A DNA stretch of 64,000 nt from Atriophallophorus winterbourni (lineage: Eukaryota; Platyhelminthes; Trematoda; Plagiorchiida; Microphallidae), in contig JACCGJ010010804.1 in assembly GCA_013407085.1 (NCBI GenBank), forward strand, positions 60,806 through 124,805, read 5' to 3'. Position 1 is the first letter of the stretch; the number at the start of each line of letters is the position of its first letter. The notes beneath the pieces were generated by a model that was not told the DNA's origin, ran no database searches, and saw only the letters and a program-made list of their open reading frames with translations. Made by a program: the position numbers and the translations under genes. This document shows, piece after piece, positions 23,746 through 36,500 of the stretch.

Positions 23746-25369
23746 CTGTTATTTGGTTGATCTATCGAAAGTTATTCTGGAGGCGACTGACAGTTTGAAT
23801 TTCGACATTGAATCCTCACCTTATTGTAACGTAACGTGACACAAGGAAAACTGTAATGTCCATGCTATCATATATTAAATTCACAATGAGATCATTCTAC
23901 GATTGAAGTTTGAAATACCAACTTTCCTATTATAAAGTATATTGCAAATATTGATTCAGAGACAAACACTGTTGACGACTTATTTACCGTTTAACGGCTT
24001 ACTTGAACAATTAATAAAAGTGAAGTGAGTAGCCAGTTCGAATCTGGTGGTGCAAACAAAATACAGGATCGTTAGTGTACCGATGGATCCAACGGATATT
24101 TCAACAACAACAACGTACGCCTAATAATTATTTTACCCAATAAATCGAAACACACTTCTCAACGTAACATGGCATGCAAATAAAAAAAATCAAACAAGTT
24201 AGACTTGACCCAAAACAGAACACGTAAGTGGCACGAGTAATATATTCAAATGGTGTACATTTTTGCATTCACATTTTTGCGTTATAACAAAGCAATAACG
24301 AAGTATCTACGATAAGGCAAATAAGATATACATATTAGCAAAATCGCCTTATTTTAGTATAATTTACTTTTCGCCTCGCATTCAAAAGATTGTACCTTCA
24401 AACTGTTCAATGTTACATCTCAGTGTGATAACTGTAACTTATCTAATCACCCACATTTTTATAAAAGTGTAAATTTTAATTTTTTATAATGGCGGTTCTG
24501 TTTTCCAGTTGCGTGATGGATGAAAATGAGAGGTGGTAAATCGCATTGCTACCCATCGCATCGTGTAATCCTCTCAGTATCGGTTGTAAAATATGATAGT
24601 TAAGTTCAGTCACCAACATTATAATCGTGGAAATTTCTTTGAAATTAGAGTGATTTCAAAGTGATCAAAGTTGTAAATGGTAAAAAGCATTTAGCTTAAA
24701 ACAAATAAACCATTAGGATGGAGGTATGCAGGTAATACAATAAAAAATGTGCGGGCTGTGATGAAACAACCTTCAGTAACCAGGCAAAACTGGTCGTGGG
24801 CTACCTTGCCAGTTTATTAAACAATACAAAACATATCAGGGGTGGCTTTCCAGTTGTCGGTAGGACGCGGTTGATGGGTTGAAAACGTGTACCGTTTGTT
24901 GGGGCTGGTATGCCTATTTAAAACGTGTTCATTATATAAAACATCGAATTTGGGTATGCTAGCGGTATACATTTTTATTCATCGATGTTTTGAATCAAAT
25001 TATTTTATAAAAAAAATTCCAGTATATGTATAGAATTAAAATATATAAAAACTCGCTCAAGCATTCGATGCAAAAATTCTTAGTTTAATTTGGTCCGAAT
25101 TATGAATACACTGAGAGGTTTCTCTGAAAACTCGTAAATATTTTGTCAATAATATTTAACCTTAACTGACCACAATTCAAGATTTAGGATTTATAGTTGA
25201 ATATCAATTAACTTTACAATAACCACAGAGTTTAAATGTAGATCGTCAAGTTTTGATTTGAATATAGCTAAATTGTTTGAGTTTACCAAATCGGTTGGTA
25301 AGGAATTCCAAACAAAACACATACGCAGCGAATAAAAATATCAACGTCAGTTCAGTTTGGAGTGTGGTA
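23746..25369. other. Intronic sequence, nothing firm
   Basis: Contains a tRNA-like T-arm (gccag-ttcgaat-ctggt near 24033) without the rest of a tRNA, and a weak 15-nt exon candidate at 24717-24731 open in phase 1 with a poor pyrimidine tract. Confidence 0.4.
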
Positions 25370-27960
25370 TTTCCACATGTAAACATGAACTCGGATATTG
25401 CTGGAAGTTCAAAGTTCTAATAAGTTATCCAGGGGTGGAAAACTCTTTACAACACTTTGTACGTACGTTCTCCTTTGCGAAAGCGTCCTCAGGTCCAGTC
25501 GTTTGAGTTGCTTGATATATGGCATATATTCTAAACCATGGACAAGCTTGGAAGCTTTATGATACAAAGGGTCCAGAAGTAAAACAACTTTCTGGAGAAA
25601 TGCTGTCCACACTCGGGTAGCATATTCTAGAACCGTGTATGTATAAGTTTTAATCGTGACAGGAAATCAGCCAGGGAAACGTTTCCACCGTAAAATGCTG
25701 AGAGGCAAGGACACGCTTTGTACACAGCTTCGCATTTTAGACCATTTTTCAAACTACCACAAATCCAGACACAAAGGTCGTTTACTTCGACTGTGTTCTC
25801 TAGGATTTGGTCTCCGAGCTTGTATGGGTAGGAAAGCCAGGATTGCTGTCGATCGTATTTCTTAGAAGTACAATTCAGCAGTAGTTCTATTTCCTGACGA
25901 CGTGGTCGTGAAATGAATTCAGAATCGTTGCAGCAATAATCAAACAAATCATCGGGAACCGTTGAGATTAAGCATCAATATTTTATGTTCCTCAGCCAAA
26001 ACCAAACAATCTGCTCTCAGTTGGCTGTTGATTAAATCGGGGAAACAGATTTAGTCGAGGACCGATCCTTGCGGACTCGACTAGTGGACAATTATTTGCT
26101 CGGCATAGGGCCCTGAAGATGAAAACTCTGTGCTGATCTGTTTGCGGAAGGTCGTCACGGGATCCATTATAAGTTTTCCAGCATATTAATGTTTCTGTGC
26201 TGTTCAACAGTGAATTTGATTGACTTGTCAACGCTTTAGAAAGTTACAGGGTGTACATGTACCAACAGTGTCAGTTGTTTAGGCTTGTCAGCAAATAATA
26301 TAAGGCAGAAAGACTTATCGAAATACATATTTGGGTAATGACAAATGTTTGCACTTTTGCAGTTATTCGTCGCTAAAACATTTTGATTACCGAGGGTAAA
26401 AATAGTCAACCGCAGTAAAACTTTTGACATCGTAACGATAACCAACTTTGGTGGTTTCTCCCAATGTTGAGGGTTCGGTGCCGTTCTGAGTTGTAGGCAA
26501 GTGATTAAACATGTCAAAATAATGCTTCCGGACGTCTGCGATATGGCTTGGCTTTGGAATAAAATAGTATAGGAATTATCTCGTCTGGTCACAAAGATTA
26601 CATTACAATTAATTTTCGTAAATGCTGGGCAACTACCGTCATATTAATCAATACCACATTTAATTAGGTCCACAATGTTTAATGCTGGATTCTTAAACAG
26701 GCTATGTGGATTCCGGTGTGAAAACTCCAAAATTAAAGTCTGCTGATAGATTATCGGTTTTTCAAACGGATTCAATTAATCTAGATAATGTTTTCGAAGC
26801 GAAACCTCCAGGTTTAATATTAATTCTAACCTTCACGAGTCAGTATGTAAGCTTTGAGGTGTGCCGAAACTTATAAAATCAAATGCGATTGAAAAGTCGG
26901 TTAATAGTCTCGAATTAAGCGGGTAATTTTGTTTCGCAGTCGAGTAAGTTGTGACAGTGAATCGGCTGTGCTTTTAGCCTTATGAAACTTCCATCCTCTT
27001 GACCTTAGTTTCATCCCCTCCCCATCCCACCTTCGTAGTTTGAATTTTGAGGAGCTTTCTTTGGGATAACTTTTGAGTGCTCGTCTAGTATAGATCTCAC
27101 GTGCTTTAAGAGAGGTAGCTAATGTCTATCCAGATAAAGATAATCCAGTTGTACATTTTAAAACTGCACGCAGCGCGAGGGTTTTCCCTGTTCTGACAAT
27201 TTTGTTCAGACAATTTTGCACCTAGAGCTACTAGCAAATTCGGAGCCTAACAGAAGCTGATCACTCCTCAACGGAGTGATCGCACAAAATTTATGATCGA
27301 GTGTGTGTAGAGGATTATTTGATCTGGCAAATAGATGAGGAAATCCTACAAGACAAGTAATAGGGAGCTTTGTATTTCTCCGGTGTAACGTGTAACGTCA
27401 AATAACTTGTAATCTTAAGAATCTGACAGATTATTCTCATGCTGCAGTCATCCTCTATATCCTGTTTTAGGTTACACCAGATGCGCTCTTTTATTTTAAT
27501 CTTGTGAACTTGACAGTGTCATTCCTTACAGCGTAAAGCAATGTTGGGGATCGACAGTTTGCTTTCAGCCATACAATATTAAAACCTAGTTTCAGTAACA
27601 CCAAAGATGTCGGGTTTGCACAGCTCGTGTAATTCAGTCAATTTACTGGGCAAACGTTTGGTTTTCATATAGAGAAATTGGTGTGGGCTTTTAGCATGTA
27701 TCGTTGAGTCATTAACGGTATTTATTGATCGGATGCTTTCGACATCGGATCACTTACGTTTTTGAGAGCACGCTGCGGTGTTCATGTTCGTTACAATTCC
27801 AGTTTTTGCTCGCAGCAAATACAAATTCAATAGGACATCTTCCATGTCCTTACCGTTAACGAAAGTAATCCTAACGAAACTTGGTTTGTCTTCATGCAAT
27901 GACTTCGTGTGACGAACTAGCCGAATTTCCGATGAAGGATGCATTGCATCTAAGAACTAT
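25370..27960 (-). mobile_element. CR1-like non-LTR retrotransposon, decayed
   Basis: Minus-strand order: an ORF1-like piece at 27750-27944, then an endonuclease start (TKRLPSKLTELHELCKPDIF, GVTETRF) near 27600, weak RT debris, YKLGDQILENTVEVNDLCVW near 25830, and the end ASKLVHGLEYMPYIKQLKRL near 25500. Many stops. Part of a 7-kb intron of the micro-exon gene. Confidence 0.65.
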
Positions 27961-28746
27961 TGAAGTAGATTACAGTTAAGGTCTTCCCGTGCTTTTTGGA
28001 AATATTTGACTGCATATAATGTGAGTTGGTAAACCCGAGATATTCCTCTTTTCAGTGAATTGGAGATGTAACCGCTAATCTCGAAAACATACCGGTTTTA
28101 GTTTCGATCTGCGAGGCTGTCTGAACAAATGGTAATCTGTTAGAGTATGATGAATTTTCTATGAGCTCTTTGTTGGTAACCTTCAAGCCTGGCATCGGTG
28201 TTACATTTATAACGATTTTACTAGTTCAATAAATTTATGAATACTTGATTCAATTACATTTGGACATGCTTAATTTCATTCTCAGGAATATGAGATAATA
28301 ATATGAGATAACTTACGTTAGTTTGATGGCCTTTCAATGAATTTTCTCACATCGGTCATAGGGATAAATATCAATTTTCAAAGTTGAATGATTAGAATTA
28401 TTGGCGTTAAGGAATACATTTCGAAAATGTAAATGGTTTTTAATGCCGGACGACGGATCTGATTGACCAGGCGTGCTGTTTTATTGACTTTATATAACTC
28501 TAACCCTGACCTGTCGAATGAATTGTTGGTATGCGTCAGTCAATTTTGATCATGGTTGTATACAGAAGCGTATGATTGTCCCATATTTCACTCCGTCTCA
28601 CAAGACTATACTATTAGTTTAAAGTGTTCTAATATCTCCTGGCATAAATTAAACACGAATTGATGAAATTGTTGAAAATTTTCAAAAATCATATTGAATT
28701 AATTTTGTTATCCTGTTTTGATTAAAGATGTTTCATTTTACTGCAG

Positions 28747-28770
28747 GAATATGGTGGCCCCTAGCCTACG
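28747..28770 (+). CDS. Micro-exon, 24 nt, phase 1
   Basis: Acceptor gtttcattttactgcag, donor gtatgt. Phase 1 reads IWWPLAY between split Gly codons. Phase 0 contains a stop. Confidence 0.75.
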
Positions 28771-29139
28771 GTATGTCATGGATATATTAGCAATAATAAT
28801 ATCCGATTATCATTTTAAAAATTCCTTTGCGATGGTTTGCTTTTAGCATGTCGTTAGTATGACGAAGCTTTATTTTATTGTGAGGGGAATTTAAGTGAAA
28901 GAAATTAATTTCTTCAAGATTCAAGAAATTATGTTTTAAAACGCTCGTAGCTTTGCAACACCATAATGTTTACGTTAAAACAAAAATTGTTGCGTTGGGA
29001 AGATCCATAGTTTTGTCAATAGGAAAATGTATTGTATTGTCTCGGTATAATGGATAAATATTTCTTAGGATAAATATCGTGTGAAGTTGCTTAATTAAGT
29101 TAAATAAGCGGTTTGTAGGCTGGAATTACTAGGCATAAA

Positions 29140-29590
29140 TATATACTGTTTATTCATAAAAATCGAATCACAAGATGCTTTTTCAACGTCTGACGGTAAT
29201 GAGTTCCAAATGAATCAAAATTGCGCCAATTAGAATAACTGACCACAGTTTCAGTAAGAATGCGATATATCCTATGCCAATAAGTGAGGCATGTGGTATG
29301 GCTTGATCGGAGGCGAAATAGATGCCTCAGAGTGAAACTTTGAGTTCAGTCTTTCGTAAGTGAGGACTAAATCCGATCAAGCTCGTCTTCAAGCCAGTGT
29401 ATCCAAATTAAGATGCAGCACTCGTTCCTTATAATGGAGGTCGCGAAGATAATCTAGAATTTCAGTTTCTCCGAGATAAATCATTTCGAGCAATATGAGG
29501 TGCTTTTGTATCTTTTTGTAGCACTGAGTAACCAAACACTGAGTGTATATTTTGTCTAGGAGCAGCACCATTGTTATTATTCTCGGGCTT
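29140..29590 (-). mobile_element. CR1-like 3' end fragment
   Basis: The minus strand reads LLDKIYTQCLVTQCYKK and LRDLHYKERVLHLNLDTLA, the conserved tail also seen at 25500. Confidence 0.5.
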
Positions 29591-30088
29591 AGTCTTGTGG
29601 TGTCAATAAGGAAATCTGGAACTGCAATTTTTAGTGGGAATATGCATGGGTGAATATGGAGTTTGTAAATAATTATTCATTATTTAAATAGTTGCGAAAT
29701 TCTACTCATATGAGCTTGACAAAAAACGAGTAACCACTGGTCGATTATGCTGAAATTTAAAGAAATATTGCTCTGGAAAACCTAGAAGAATAAACGATTT
29801 ATTAAATCATATTCCAGGGTTATATACTATTGTGATTGCAATGTGGTGTTTGTGAATGATTTACAGACATGCATTAAAAACTCTTTTCAAATAGTGTAGT
29901 AAAATAATTATTGAACCGTCAGCATTCACATTGACGCCTGTTATTATTTTCTATAACTCGATGATTATTTTAAACTATTTTTAAACGCACATTTGAAATT
30001 ATTCATATTATGGTGAAGTTGTCATGGTTATATTTCAAATATTTATCAAACTTGTTTTTTTATAAAAAAATTTCATTGTTCCAAAAAG

Positions 30089-30115
30089 TTATACATGCAC
30101 CAAATCTTCGCTCAG
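30089..30115 (+). CDS. Micro-exon, 27 nt, phase 1
   Basis: Acceptor tttcattgttccaaaaag, donor gtaagc. Phase 1 reads IHAPNLRS between split codons. Confidence 0.62.
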
Positions 30116-30253
30116 GTAAGCGTAAATGAATGATTAATACGAGAATCGAGATGGGTATTTCAAGTTACCAATAGAAATGATAATAAATATTATGAAATTG
30201 TTCGGGTATCAATTATACATTATTTATTTTGACGTATTTCAGCTTTAATACAG

Positions 30254-30271
30254 GATGTACAAAATACTTAG
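30254..30271 (+). CDS. Possible micro-exon, 18 nt, phase 1
   Basis: Acceptor at the second AG of gtatttcagctttaatacag, donor gtacaa. Phase 1 reads CTKYL between split Gly codons. Using the first AG gives 29 nt with a stop, so only the shorter form fits. Confidence 0.35.
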   Translation, partial: DVQNT

Positions 30272-30644
30272 GTACAAGGGAAAGTAGATCACTACAAAGT
30301 GTTGCACATTGGAATCAGTTGTTTTTTTAATTTCATTCTATGATAATATTTCTGCAAACTTCATATAAGTGTGAATAATTGATTGTAAAATGATCCCTGA
30401 ATGTAGAACACATATCTATAATTAATCAATTCATCAGCATTCGTCCAAATGTCGAAAATTCGAAAAACTTCAGGAAACACAATGCACATAACACAATACT
30501 CACATCGTGATGAATCACAGGACACATCTTGAATACTGGGCAATAAAATAGCAATTCTCTTTCCAACTCTCGTGAAATCTGCGCCAATAATTTTTTTTAA
30601 ATATTAAACAACATCTCCGATCTATCGAAGTTTATCTTTTTTAG

Positions 30645-30674
30645 ATACTAGCGTCAAATTCAAGATTAGAAAAT
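30645..30674 (+). CDS. Micro-exon, 30 nt, phase 1
   Basis: Strong acceptor gtttatcttttttag, donor gtgtaa. Phase 1 reads TSVKFKIRK between split codons. Confidence 0.55.
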
Positions 30675-30825
30675 GTGTAATATTTTCAAATATTTTCTCC
30701 AATTAAATTTTTTCGCAATCGAATAATTCAGTCTGATTTTCAGTCTTCCATTTTTGACACCTCAAGCAATAACTTCTATTTAAAAATGGATAGACGTTCG
30801 CATTATTAATGTAATTTTATTTCAG

Positions 30826-30861
30826 CAAATGTTGCCGAAGTCATCGAACCGTATCCAGACG
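30826..30861 (+). CDS. Micro-exon, 36 nt, phase 1
   Basis: Acceptor gtaattttatttcag, donor gtaata. Phase 1 reads NVAEVIEPYPD between split codons. A 68-nt intron follows. Confidence 0.8.
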
Positions 30862-30929
30862 GTAATATTTTTAGTTTCAAGCAATTGCTATGATTTTCCA
30901 AGATTTCGATAACCACTGTCATTTTTCAG

Positions 30930-30956
30930 TCATAAATAGAACAATAGAATTCAACC
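30930..30956 (+). CDS. Micro-exon, 27 nt, phase 1
   Basis: Acceptor ccactgtcatttttcag, donor gtgagt. Phase 1 reads INRTIEFN between split codons. The N-R-T triplet is a potential N-glycosylation sequon. Phases 0 and 2 contain stops. Confidence 0.8.
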
Positions 30957-31734
30957 GTGAGTAATTTCGGTTTTCGTTTTTAAACAAATTGCTCATACAT
31001 ATTTGATGAAAAGCTGATCTTCAATAATTAGAGATGGGAAATCATCGATTGCATGAACTGAATTATTTGTAATAAAAGATTCAGTCCTTGACACATTTCA
31101 TAACAACGACATTTTTATAAAAATAAGTTTGATGGAACCACAAATATTATTGCGTGCAATTTCCATATCAGTAGTATATTCAGCTCAAAATTGAAATTCT
31201 GTTTAAGGTGCATCCTACCATTATTTGATTTACAAAAGTGAGTTTTGAAATAAAATACTAAAATTTCATCGTCTCTATAACATAACAAATTGTTTAGAAT
31301 AAAAAACTTTCGAATTTATATAAATAAATATTATGCAAGCATCATCAAAAGCTACACCTATAGTGACTTGATACCATGTCTCTAAACTTGGGTGCAGATA
31401 CGATGACTTAATCAATAAAGATTAAAATCTAGAAGAAAATGTCATTTTAATAAGCTTTAAATCTACGATTTATCATACTAGTTTCAAAAAAAGGAAATAC
31501 TAAATTTCTTGCATAGTACGCGAGAAGGTGTATCCGGTCTTGAACAATCTGATTTTCATTGAAATAATTTTATGTGTACCGAAGTGTTGAGAATCAGTTC
31601 CACTTAACCATAATTTGTTCCATAGCACATTAAATTTCTCACCTGAAAAATATCTTATTTTTGGGTTTATGCATCTGCGATGACTACTGCATTGGACGAA
31701 AAACGGTCAGTGTTCTGGTAAAGTAAACAAATGC

Positions 31735-33150
31735 CAACTAATGAAACTTACGACTTTTTAGAGCAGCAGACTGCTGGGCGATGTGCATCTGACTATTGAT
31801 CTTAAATTAGCCTCAGTACAAAATAGCGGTATGAAGCCTTGGTCGAAACAAGCTTGAACCGGCTCCCAATAATTCAGTATCTAATAGCCCGATGTTTCAA
31901 AAATTCGACATATGGAAAGATGGGTAGAGCACTTCTTATCCCTCTACATGGAGGACAGTACGTTTTTACAGTATGAAATTGAAAATAGTGATCATTTGAC
32001 TATAACAGAACACCTAGGGCCTCCAAGTACTCTTTATGAGGTTGATAAAGCAATTGACCGCTCAGCGATTATGTAGGCTCTTAGTGACGACCGAGTTACA
32101 GCCACTTCACTCTCCGTATCTTCATTAGTAATTGGTGGAGTGTGCCCCACAAAAGATTCGAGACACTAAGATCATCAAACAATTCAGTAATAAAGGTGAT
32201 CAAGGCGACTGCAACAATTACCAAGGAATCAATCTTCTGAATGTCATAGGTGAGTAGTTTTGTAATTTTTACGGAAGCGGCTACAAGAATTAGCTGATAG
32301 ATTTTACTTAGTATCTCAATGTGGTTTCTCCAGGGGAAGATCAAACTTTGACACCGAATTCTCTCTGACAAAACCTCATGAATAGTGGCTGAAAAAGTGC
32401 AAGCAATTAAACGCTGTTCTTATTGGTTTAACTAGGGAATTCTAATAGGTCAGCAGGGGTCTTTTCATGAAGTTTGATTTTTTAATCTCCTCTCCAATCT
32501 TGAATGAAATACTCAATCCAATTTCACGGTTGCAGTTCAGAAACCTTCAAAATTCGCGAAGGCGTCAAGCAAGGATTTATTTTTGCTCCTACGATTTCCG
32601 GCATTTCTTTCGTTTCTTCTGAAGCACGATTTTAGGACGAGAACAAGAGGAAATTACCTACAGACACCATGAGATGGCAAACTTTTCAACCTGAACGGGG
32701 TAACAACACAATATGAAATGCGGGATGTGCTAATGCATGATCTTCTGTTTGCTGATGATGCAGTCAATATTACTCACTCGCGGGAGCATCTCAAGTCGCT
32801 AATGAACTGTTTTTTGTTGGAATATCAAGACTTTGGACTGACAATCAGCAGTCTTTAATCGAGAGTCACTATTGACTCCTTACATCACTTTTTATAACTG
32901 ACCGCTTGAAGCAGCCCATGATTTCACATACCTTAGTTCAACTGTTGCGGATAACCTTTAGCTAGACATCGCGATTTATAAGTGCAGTAAAGCAGCTGAC
33001 ATAGTTTCCGGTTTGAACCTTTATCTCCGAACAACCGAAATTTAACTGTATACAGTGCGTGTGCATTAAATGTTTAACTGTAGCGCCGCGAAACCTGGAC
33101 CATCACTGCGATACATGGACAGAAGCTGAATGCTTTCCGTTTAAAGAGCA
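31735..33150 (+). mobile_element. RTE-like LINE remnant
   Basis: Starts at MPTNETYDFLEQQTAG, parallel to MPTNENLRLLRAAISK at 50115. Contains HDLLFADDAVNITHSREHL (RT motif C) near 32740. Heavily broken, lying in the intron between exons 30930 and 34484. Confidence 0.6.
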
Positions 33151-34483
33151 TCAGCCAATCTTTTACATTATGTGGATGAAAAAAGCACCGAATGGTTAAG
33201 TGCTATCTGAAGTTGATCAACAAAGCATGTTTACCGACCTGCTCAGGACAAAAAGAAACAAATCTCAAGCAGTTCGGCCAAACATAATTATTTGCGGATT
33301 TGATAATGTCCCTTGCAATTGCAGTTCGTTATCAACAATGCTAGTGATTACTGGCCTATGTGTACATGTAGGTTCGCAGGACCCCAATTCTGAATAAACA
33401 AGCACAAACTACGCTAGCGCATCATCACACGTTTGGATTGGGTTTAAATGCTTTTATCCATCCTGAAGCGTTTGGAGTAATTATTAACATCATTAATATT
33501 TTTCCAAGCGATTCAAAGAGACAACTTCAAAGGTAACATAGATAGTTGCTAAAGCATTTGATTTAAAACTTTGGATTTTTAACTTCGCCGATTCTATACA
33601 TAACGAAATAATTTATCTTCGACTATCCTATAATGAAAGGCATTAATTCTGTCCATTATTGCATTTTACATTGCGGTTAATATTCGAATTGACACCTGAA
33701 CCGTTATCAAAATCTCAAGAGACTGTCGTGTCAGTTGTTAGATTCGTTTCCATTAGTTTTTGGTGAACAAGAATCATTTATTTCAGCATTCATTTCTCGA
33801 ATAAAATTCATCAAAAATCATGAGAATTTCTTAATAGCTAGTTGATCATTGTTCCTTTCCGCTTCTAACTATACAAATTAAAGAAACGCAGTATTGTCAT
33901 GCGAAAAATGAACGGTCATCCTTATTCACACAACACGAATGACCGCATATATTTGCTACAAATTATCCTGAAACCCGAATGATGGTGCAACATGTTCTTG
34001 CTGGTCATCCAATGCCTGTCAATTCGCAATCGTGTTTCACCTTCAGATACACGGGATTGTCTAGTTGTTCACGTGTGTGCCATCAATATTCAACAGGAAT
34101 AACCATATCGTGTTGTTTGAGTATATGACAACTGCTTACTAAATGAGACTATCTTTATCAATCCAAAATATTTGTTTACAAATACAAAATTTCGGAAATT
34201 TCACCATGGAAGAGCTATTAGCCTAATAAATAAATCCGAAGATCCTATAACCTCCGATAGTTCTATTGAGGCAACTTTAAAATCTATTGTTTGACAAATT
34301 TGCATTGAGTTTCAATGTTAATTGGTCGAATATCATTCCTTGTTTTACATATCAAAAAGGGTCATTCTAATTTTTATGTTTTTTCAATAGTTACCAAAGT
34401 TTTGCGTACTACTTTCGAACGAATTCTTCGTAACTGTCAAACGACCATAACCATTTAATCTAAATTGATCTGTATAATTTTAG
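33151..34483. other. Intronic sequence, nothing firm
   Basis: One 54-nt segment after gaatcatttatttcag (33787-33840) is open in phase 1 but its donor gttgat is poor. Confidence 0.35.
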
Positions 34484-34513
34484 AGATTTGTGTATCAAAT
34501 CAAGTAAAATCAA
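34484..34513 (+). CDS. Possible micro-exon, 30 nt, phase 1
   Basis: Acceptor gatctgtataattttag, donor gtaaaa (second of two in a direct repeat). Phase 1 reads ICVSNQVKS between split codons. It would leave a 30-nt intron before the next exon, a length AK8 in this window also uses. Confidence 0.38.
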
Positions 34514-34543
34514 GTAAAAATCATTTTCATCGTGTGCGTTTAG

Positions 34544-34573
34544 CTCATGTCGCGTTTGTGCCGGATACTACAA
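34544..34573 (+). CDS. Micro-exon, 30 nt, phase 1
   Basis: Acceptor ttttcatcgtgtgcgtttag, donor gtatgt. Phase 1 reads HVAFVPDTT between split codons. It supplies the A that begins the Met codon completed by the 17-nt exon at 34654. Confidence 0.72.
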
Positions 34574-34653
34574 GTATGTTTAGATTATTGTCAAACATCA
34601 ATAATAAGTTTGACCGAATTATCGTACATTCTTGATCATTTTTCACTCCGCAG

Positions 34654-34670
34654 TGTCAATCTACATACAA
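34654..34670 (+). CDS. Phase-switch micro-exon, 17 nt
   Basis: Acceptor tcatttttcactccgcag, donor gtgcgc. Read from phase 1 it gives SIYIQ after a split Met codon and ends exactly on a codon boundary. Seventeen nt is what is needed to join the upstream phase-1 exons to the downstream phase-0 exons; without it the next exon reads into a stop. Fitting both sets with one small exon strongly supports the gene model. Confidence 0.75.
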
Positions 34671-34944
34671 GTGCGCAAACGTCTTTCTAATTATAGTTAT
34701 ATTTTTACAATAATTGATTCAAAATTTGACTGAGTATGCAATGCATTTTATTTAACATTACCGCTGTTTTAATTACCATAGCTGTATACGATACATTAGT
34801 ATTTCCTATTTTTTTAAATCAAATTGATAGCAATGATAACCGAATTTAGGATCACATACGAAAAAAACTAATTCAAATTTCCCCAAAATGTAACTCTCTT
34901 TTTTCCCATTTTACTTTGTGGAACTACTTTATTTGTCATTCCAG

Positions 34945-34974
34945 GTAACGTATGATGGAGATCCAGTAGATACT
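34945..34974 (+). CDS. Micro-exon, 30 nt, phase 0
   Basis: Acceptor tatttgtcattccag, donor gtaagt. Reads VTYDGDPVDT in phase 0; phases 1 and 2 contain stops. Starts with the same VTYD as the 12913 exon. Confidence 0.8.
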
Positions 34975-35190
34975 GTAAGTTAGCCATAATTGAACAAGAG
35001 TAACATTATAAATATGTCTCGCACACGCAATAATAAATGCAGATGTTTATTATTGGTGCAAATGTTAACAGTTCCGCAGAAAAATTAACATTTCATTTTA
35101 GTAATAGGTTATAAACATCTCATTCAACATTCACATATGTCTGTGTATTTGAAGATCGCTAATATCGGAATATCAATTTGAATATTTTAG

Positions 35191-35241
35191 ACACCAATTG
35201 ACGTCACCCATTGGGTTATACGATCGTTGCATCAAAACCAA
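35191..35241 (+). CDS. Small exon, 51 nt, phase 0
   Basis: Acceptor caatttgaatattttag, donor gtaaat. Reads TPIDVTHWVIRSLHQNQ in phase 0. It is the longest internal exon of the gene. Confidence 0.75.
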
Positions 35242-35321
35242 GTAAATCACATTAAATTATTTTAGCTGTTTTCCATTTGTTAATTTCCACTGCTGAGTAT
35301 ATGTTTACGCTCCGTTCACAG

Positions 35322-35351
35322 TTGAATGTCTACAACAATTATTTTTTTGAC
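35322..35351 (+). CDS. Micro-exon, 30 nt, phase 0
   Basis: Acceptor acgctccgttcacag, donor gtgagt. Reads LNVYNNYFFD. Confidence 0.85.
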
Positions 35352-36036
35352 GTGAGTCCTTATTTTCAGACGAAAAAGAACACTCCGTTTTTGTAAATTC
35401 CATATGGGTAAACGTGAACCATACAATTTTGACAAATGGGTTTATTGAATATAAATGAGAATCGTGTAGAAATTTGAAAATCACTTGCTGTTAGTAAAGT
35501 TTCAATATTATATGTAGTACTGTATATGATCCATATTATTCCTTAAATGTATGAGCAAATAACATGAATCTGTTATTCAATTGATAAGCGTGTAAATACA
35601 GACACTTGCACAAGATTGATTGTGTAAACGCTGATAAAATATTTTTTATTAGATTGAACTGGATGATATTTTTGGTTTAGTCATGCACATGCCCACTACG
35701 ATAAAATAAGATGCGGTTGTCTAGTATAATACTTAATCAGTAGTAATCAGCAGTCAGGAAATATCAGTCAAAATGATGTGGAATGTTGCTGAATGACTGG
35801 GAACAAAATCAGTCGATAAATTCGTTGTTTTAATCATCTGCGTAGTTCCATACACTTTAAAACTCGAAGGATGAAATATATTTTGTGCGAAAAATATTTT
35901 TTGAAGCAGTGCAGGGAAATAGACATGGTTAAGTCTAATTTACAAGATTTATAATTTGGTGAAAACCATATCTCGTTATCAATCTATATTTTCGTATGAA
36001 AACTGAGCGAAATTCATTTTGTAAAACAATTTCCAG

Positions 36037-36066
36037 CAATTAGGAAAAGAACGGGCAGAAACACAA
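36037..36066 (+). CDS. Micro-exon, 30 nt, phase 0
   Basis: Acceptor gtaaaacaatttccag, donor gtgagt. Reads QLGKERAETQ. Confidence 0.83.
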
Positions 36067-36270
36067 GTGAGTGTTACAATTTCTAAACAGAAAACATCCC
36101 TGGAAGTAGTTTGGTAACATTTTCGCACAATAATTATTCATATTTGAACTCTTATGGATGCCACGGAACGTTTAAATAACATATTATTATTTACACTTAC
36201 CAATCTTTCTTCTATTTTTATTAATTTTCATTTTTCCTCGAAATATTTTGATATAAATTTTGTTTTCTAG

Positions 36271-36288
36271 CCGCCTGTGTATTATACA
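36271..36288 (+). CDS. Micro-exon, 18 nt, phase 0
   Basis: Acceptor ataaattttgttttctag, donor gtgagt. Reads PPVYYT. Confidence 0.83.
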
Positions 36289-36470
36289 GTGAGTGATATG
36301 GTCAAGAAATTCTGTAGAAATTTCCTCTCACATTTCATTATCGCTAAATTCATTGGAATTTGTCAACGCGGTGAAATCAATAGCACCAGTGTTATTTGAA
36401 GATATTCAAATATTCGATTAAATAATTATTGTAATTTATCATTTATAATTCTTTATTTCTCATTAATTAG

Positions 36471-36500
36471 CCCACGTATAATATTCGGAGAGCTTTCATT
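36471..36500 (+). CDS. Micro-exon, 30 nt, phase 0
   Basis: Acceptor tctttatttctcattaattag, donor gtgagt. Reads PTYNIRRAFI. Confidence 0.85.

Noticed and set aside
24030..24060. tRNA-like T-arm (gccag-ttcgaat-ctggt)
   Set aside because: No matching D-arm, anticodon arm or acceptor 5' strand upstream; probably a tRNA-derived fragment or chance.
24509..24532. 24-nt segment after ctgttttccag
   Set aside because: Phase 1 hits TGA after two codons, and donor gtggta is poor.
31193..31216. 24-nt segment after atattcag (LKIEILFK in phase 0)
   Set aside because: Phase 1, required here, contains TGA, and donor gtgcat is weak.
35370..35392. A 23-nt splice-bounded segment (TKKNTPF) after tattttcag
   Set aside because: Length not divisible by three; joining it would put the next exon (36037) into a stop. 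Its donor gtaaat is also weaker than its neighbours'.
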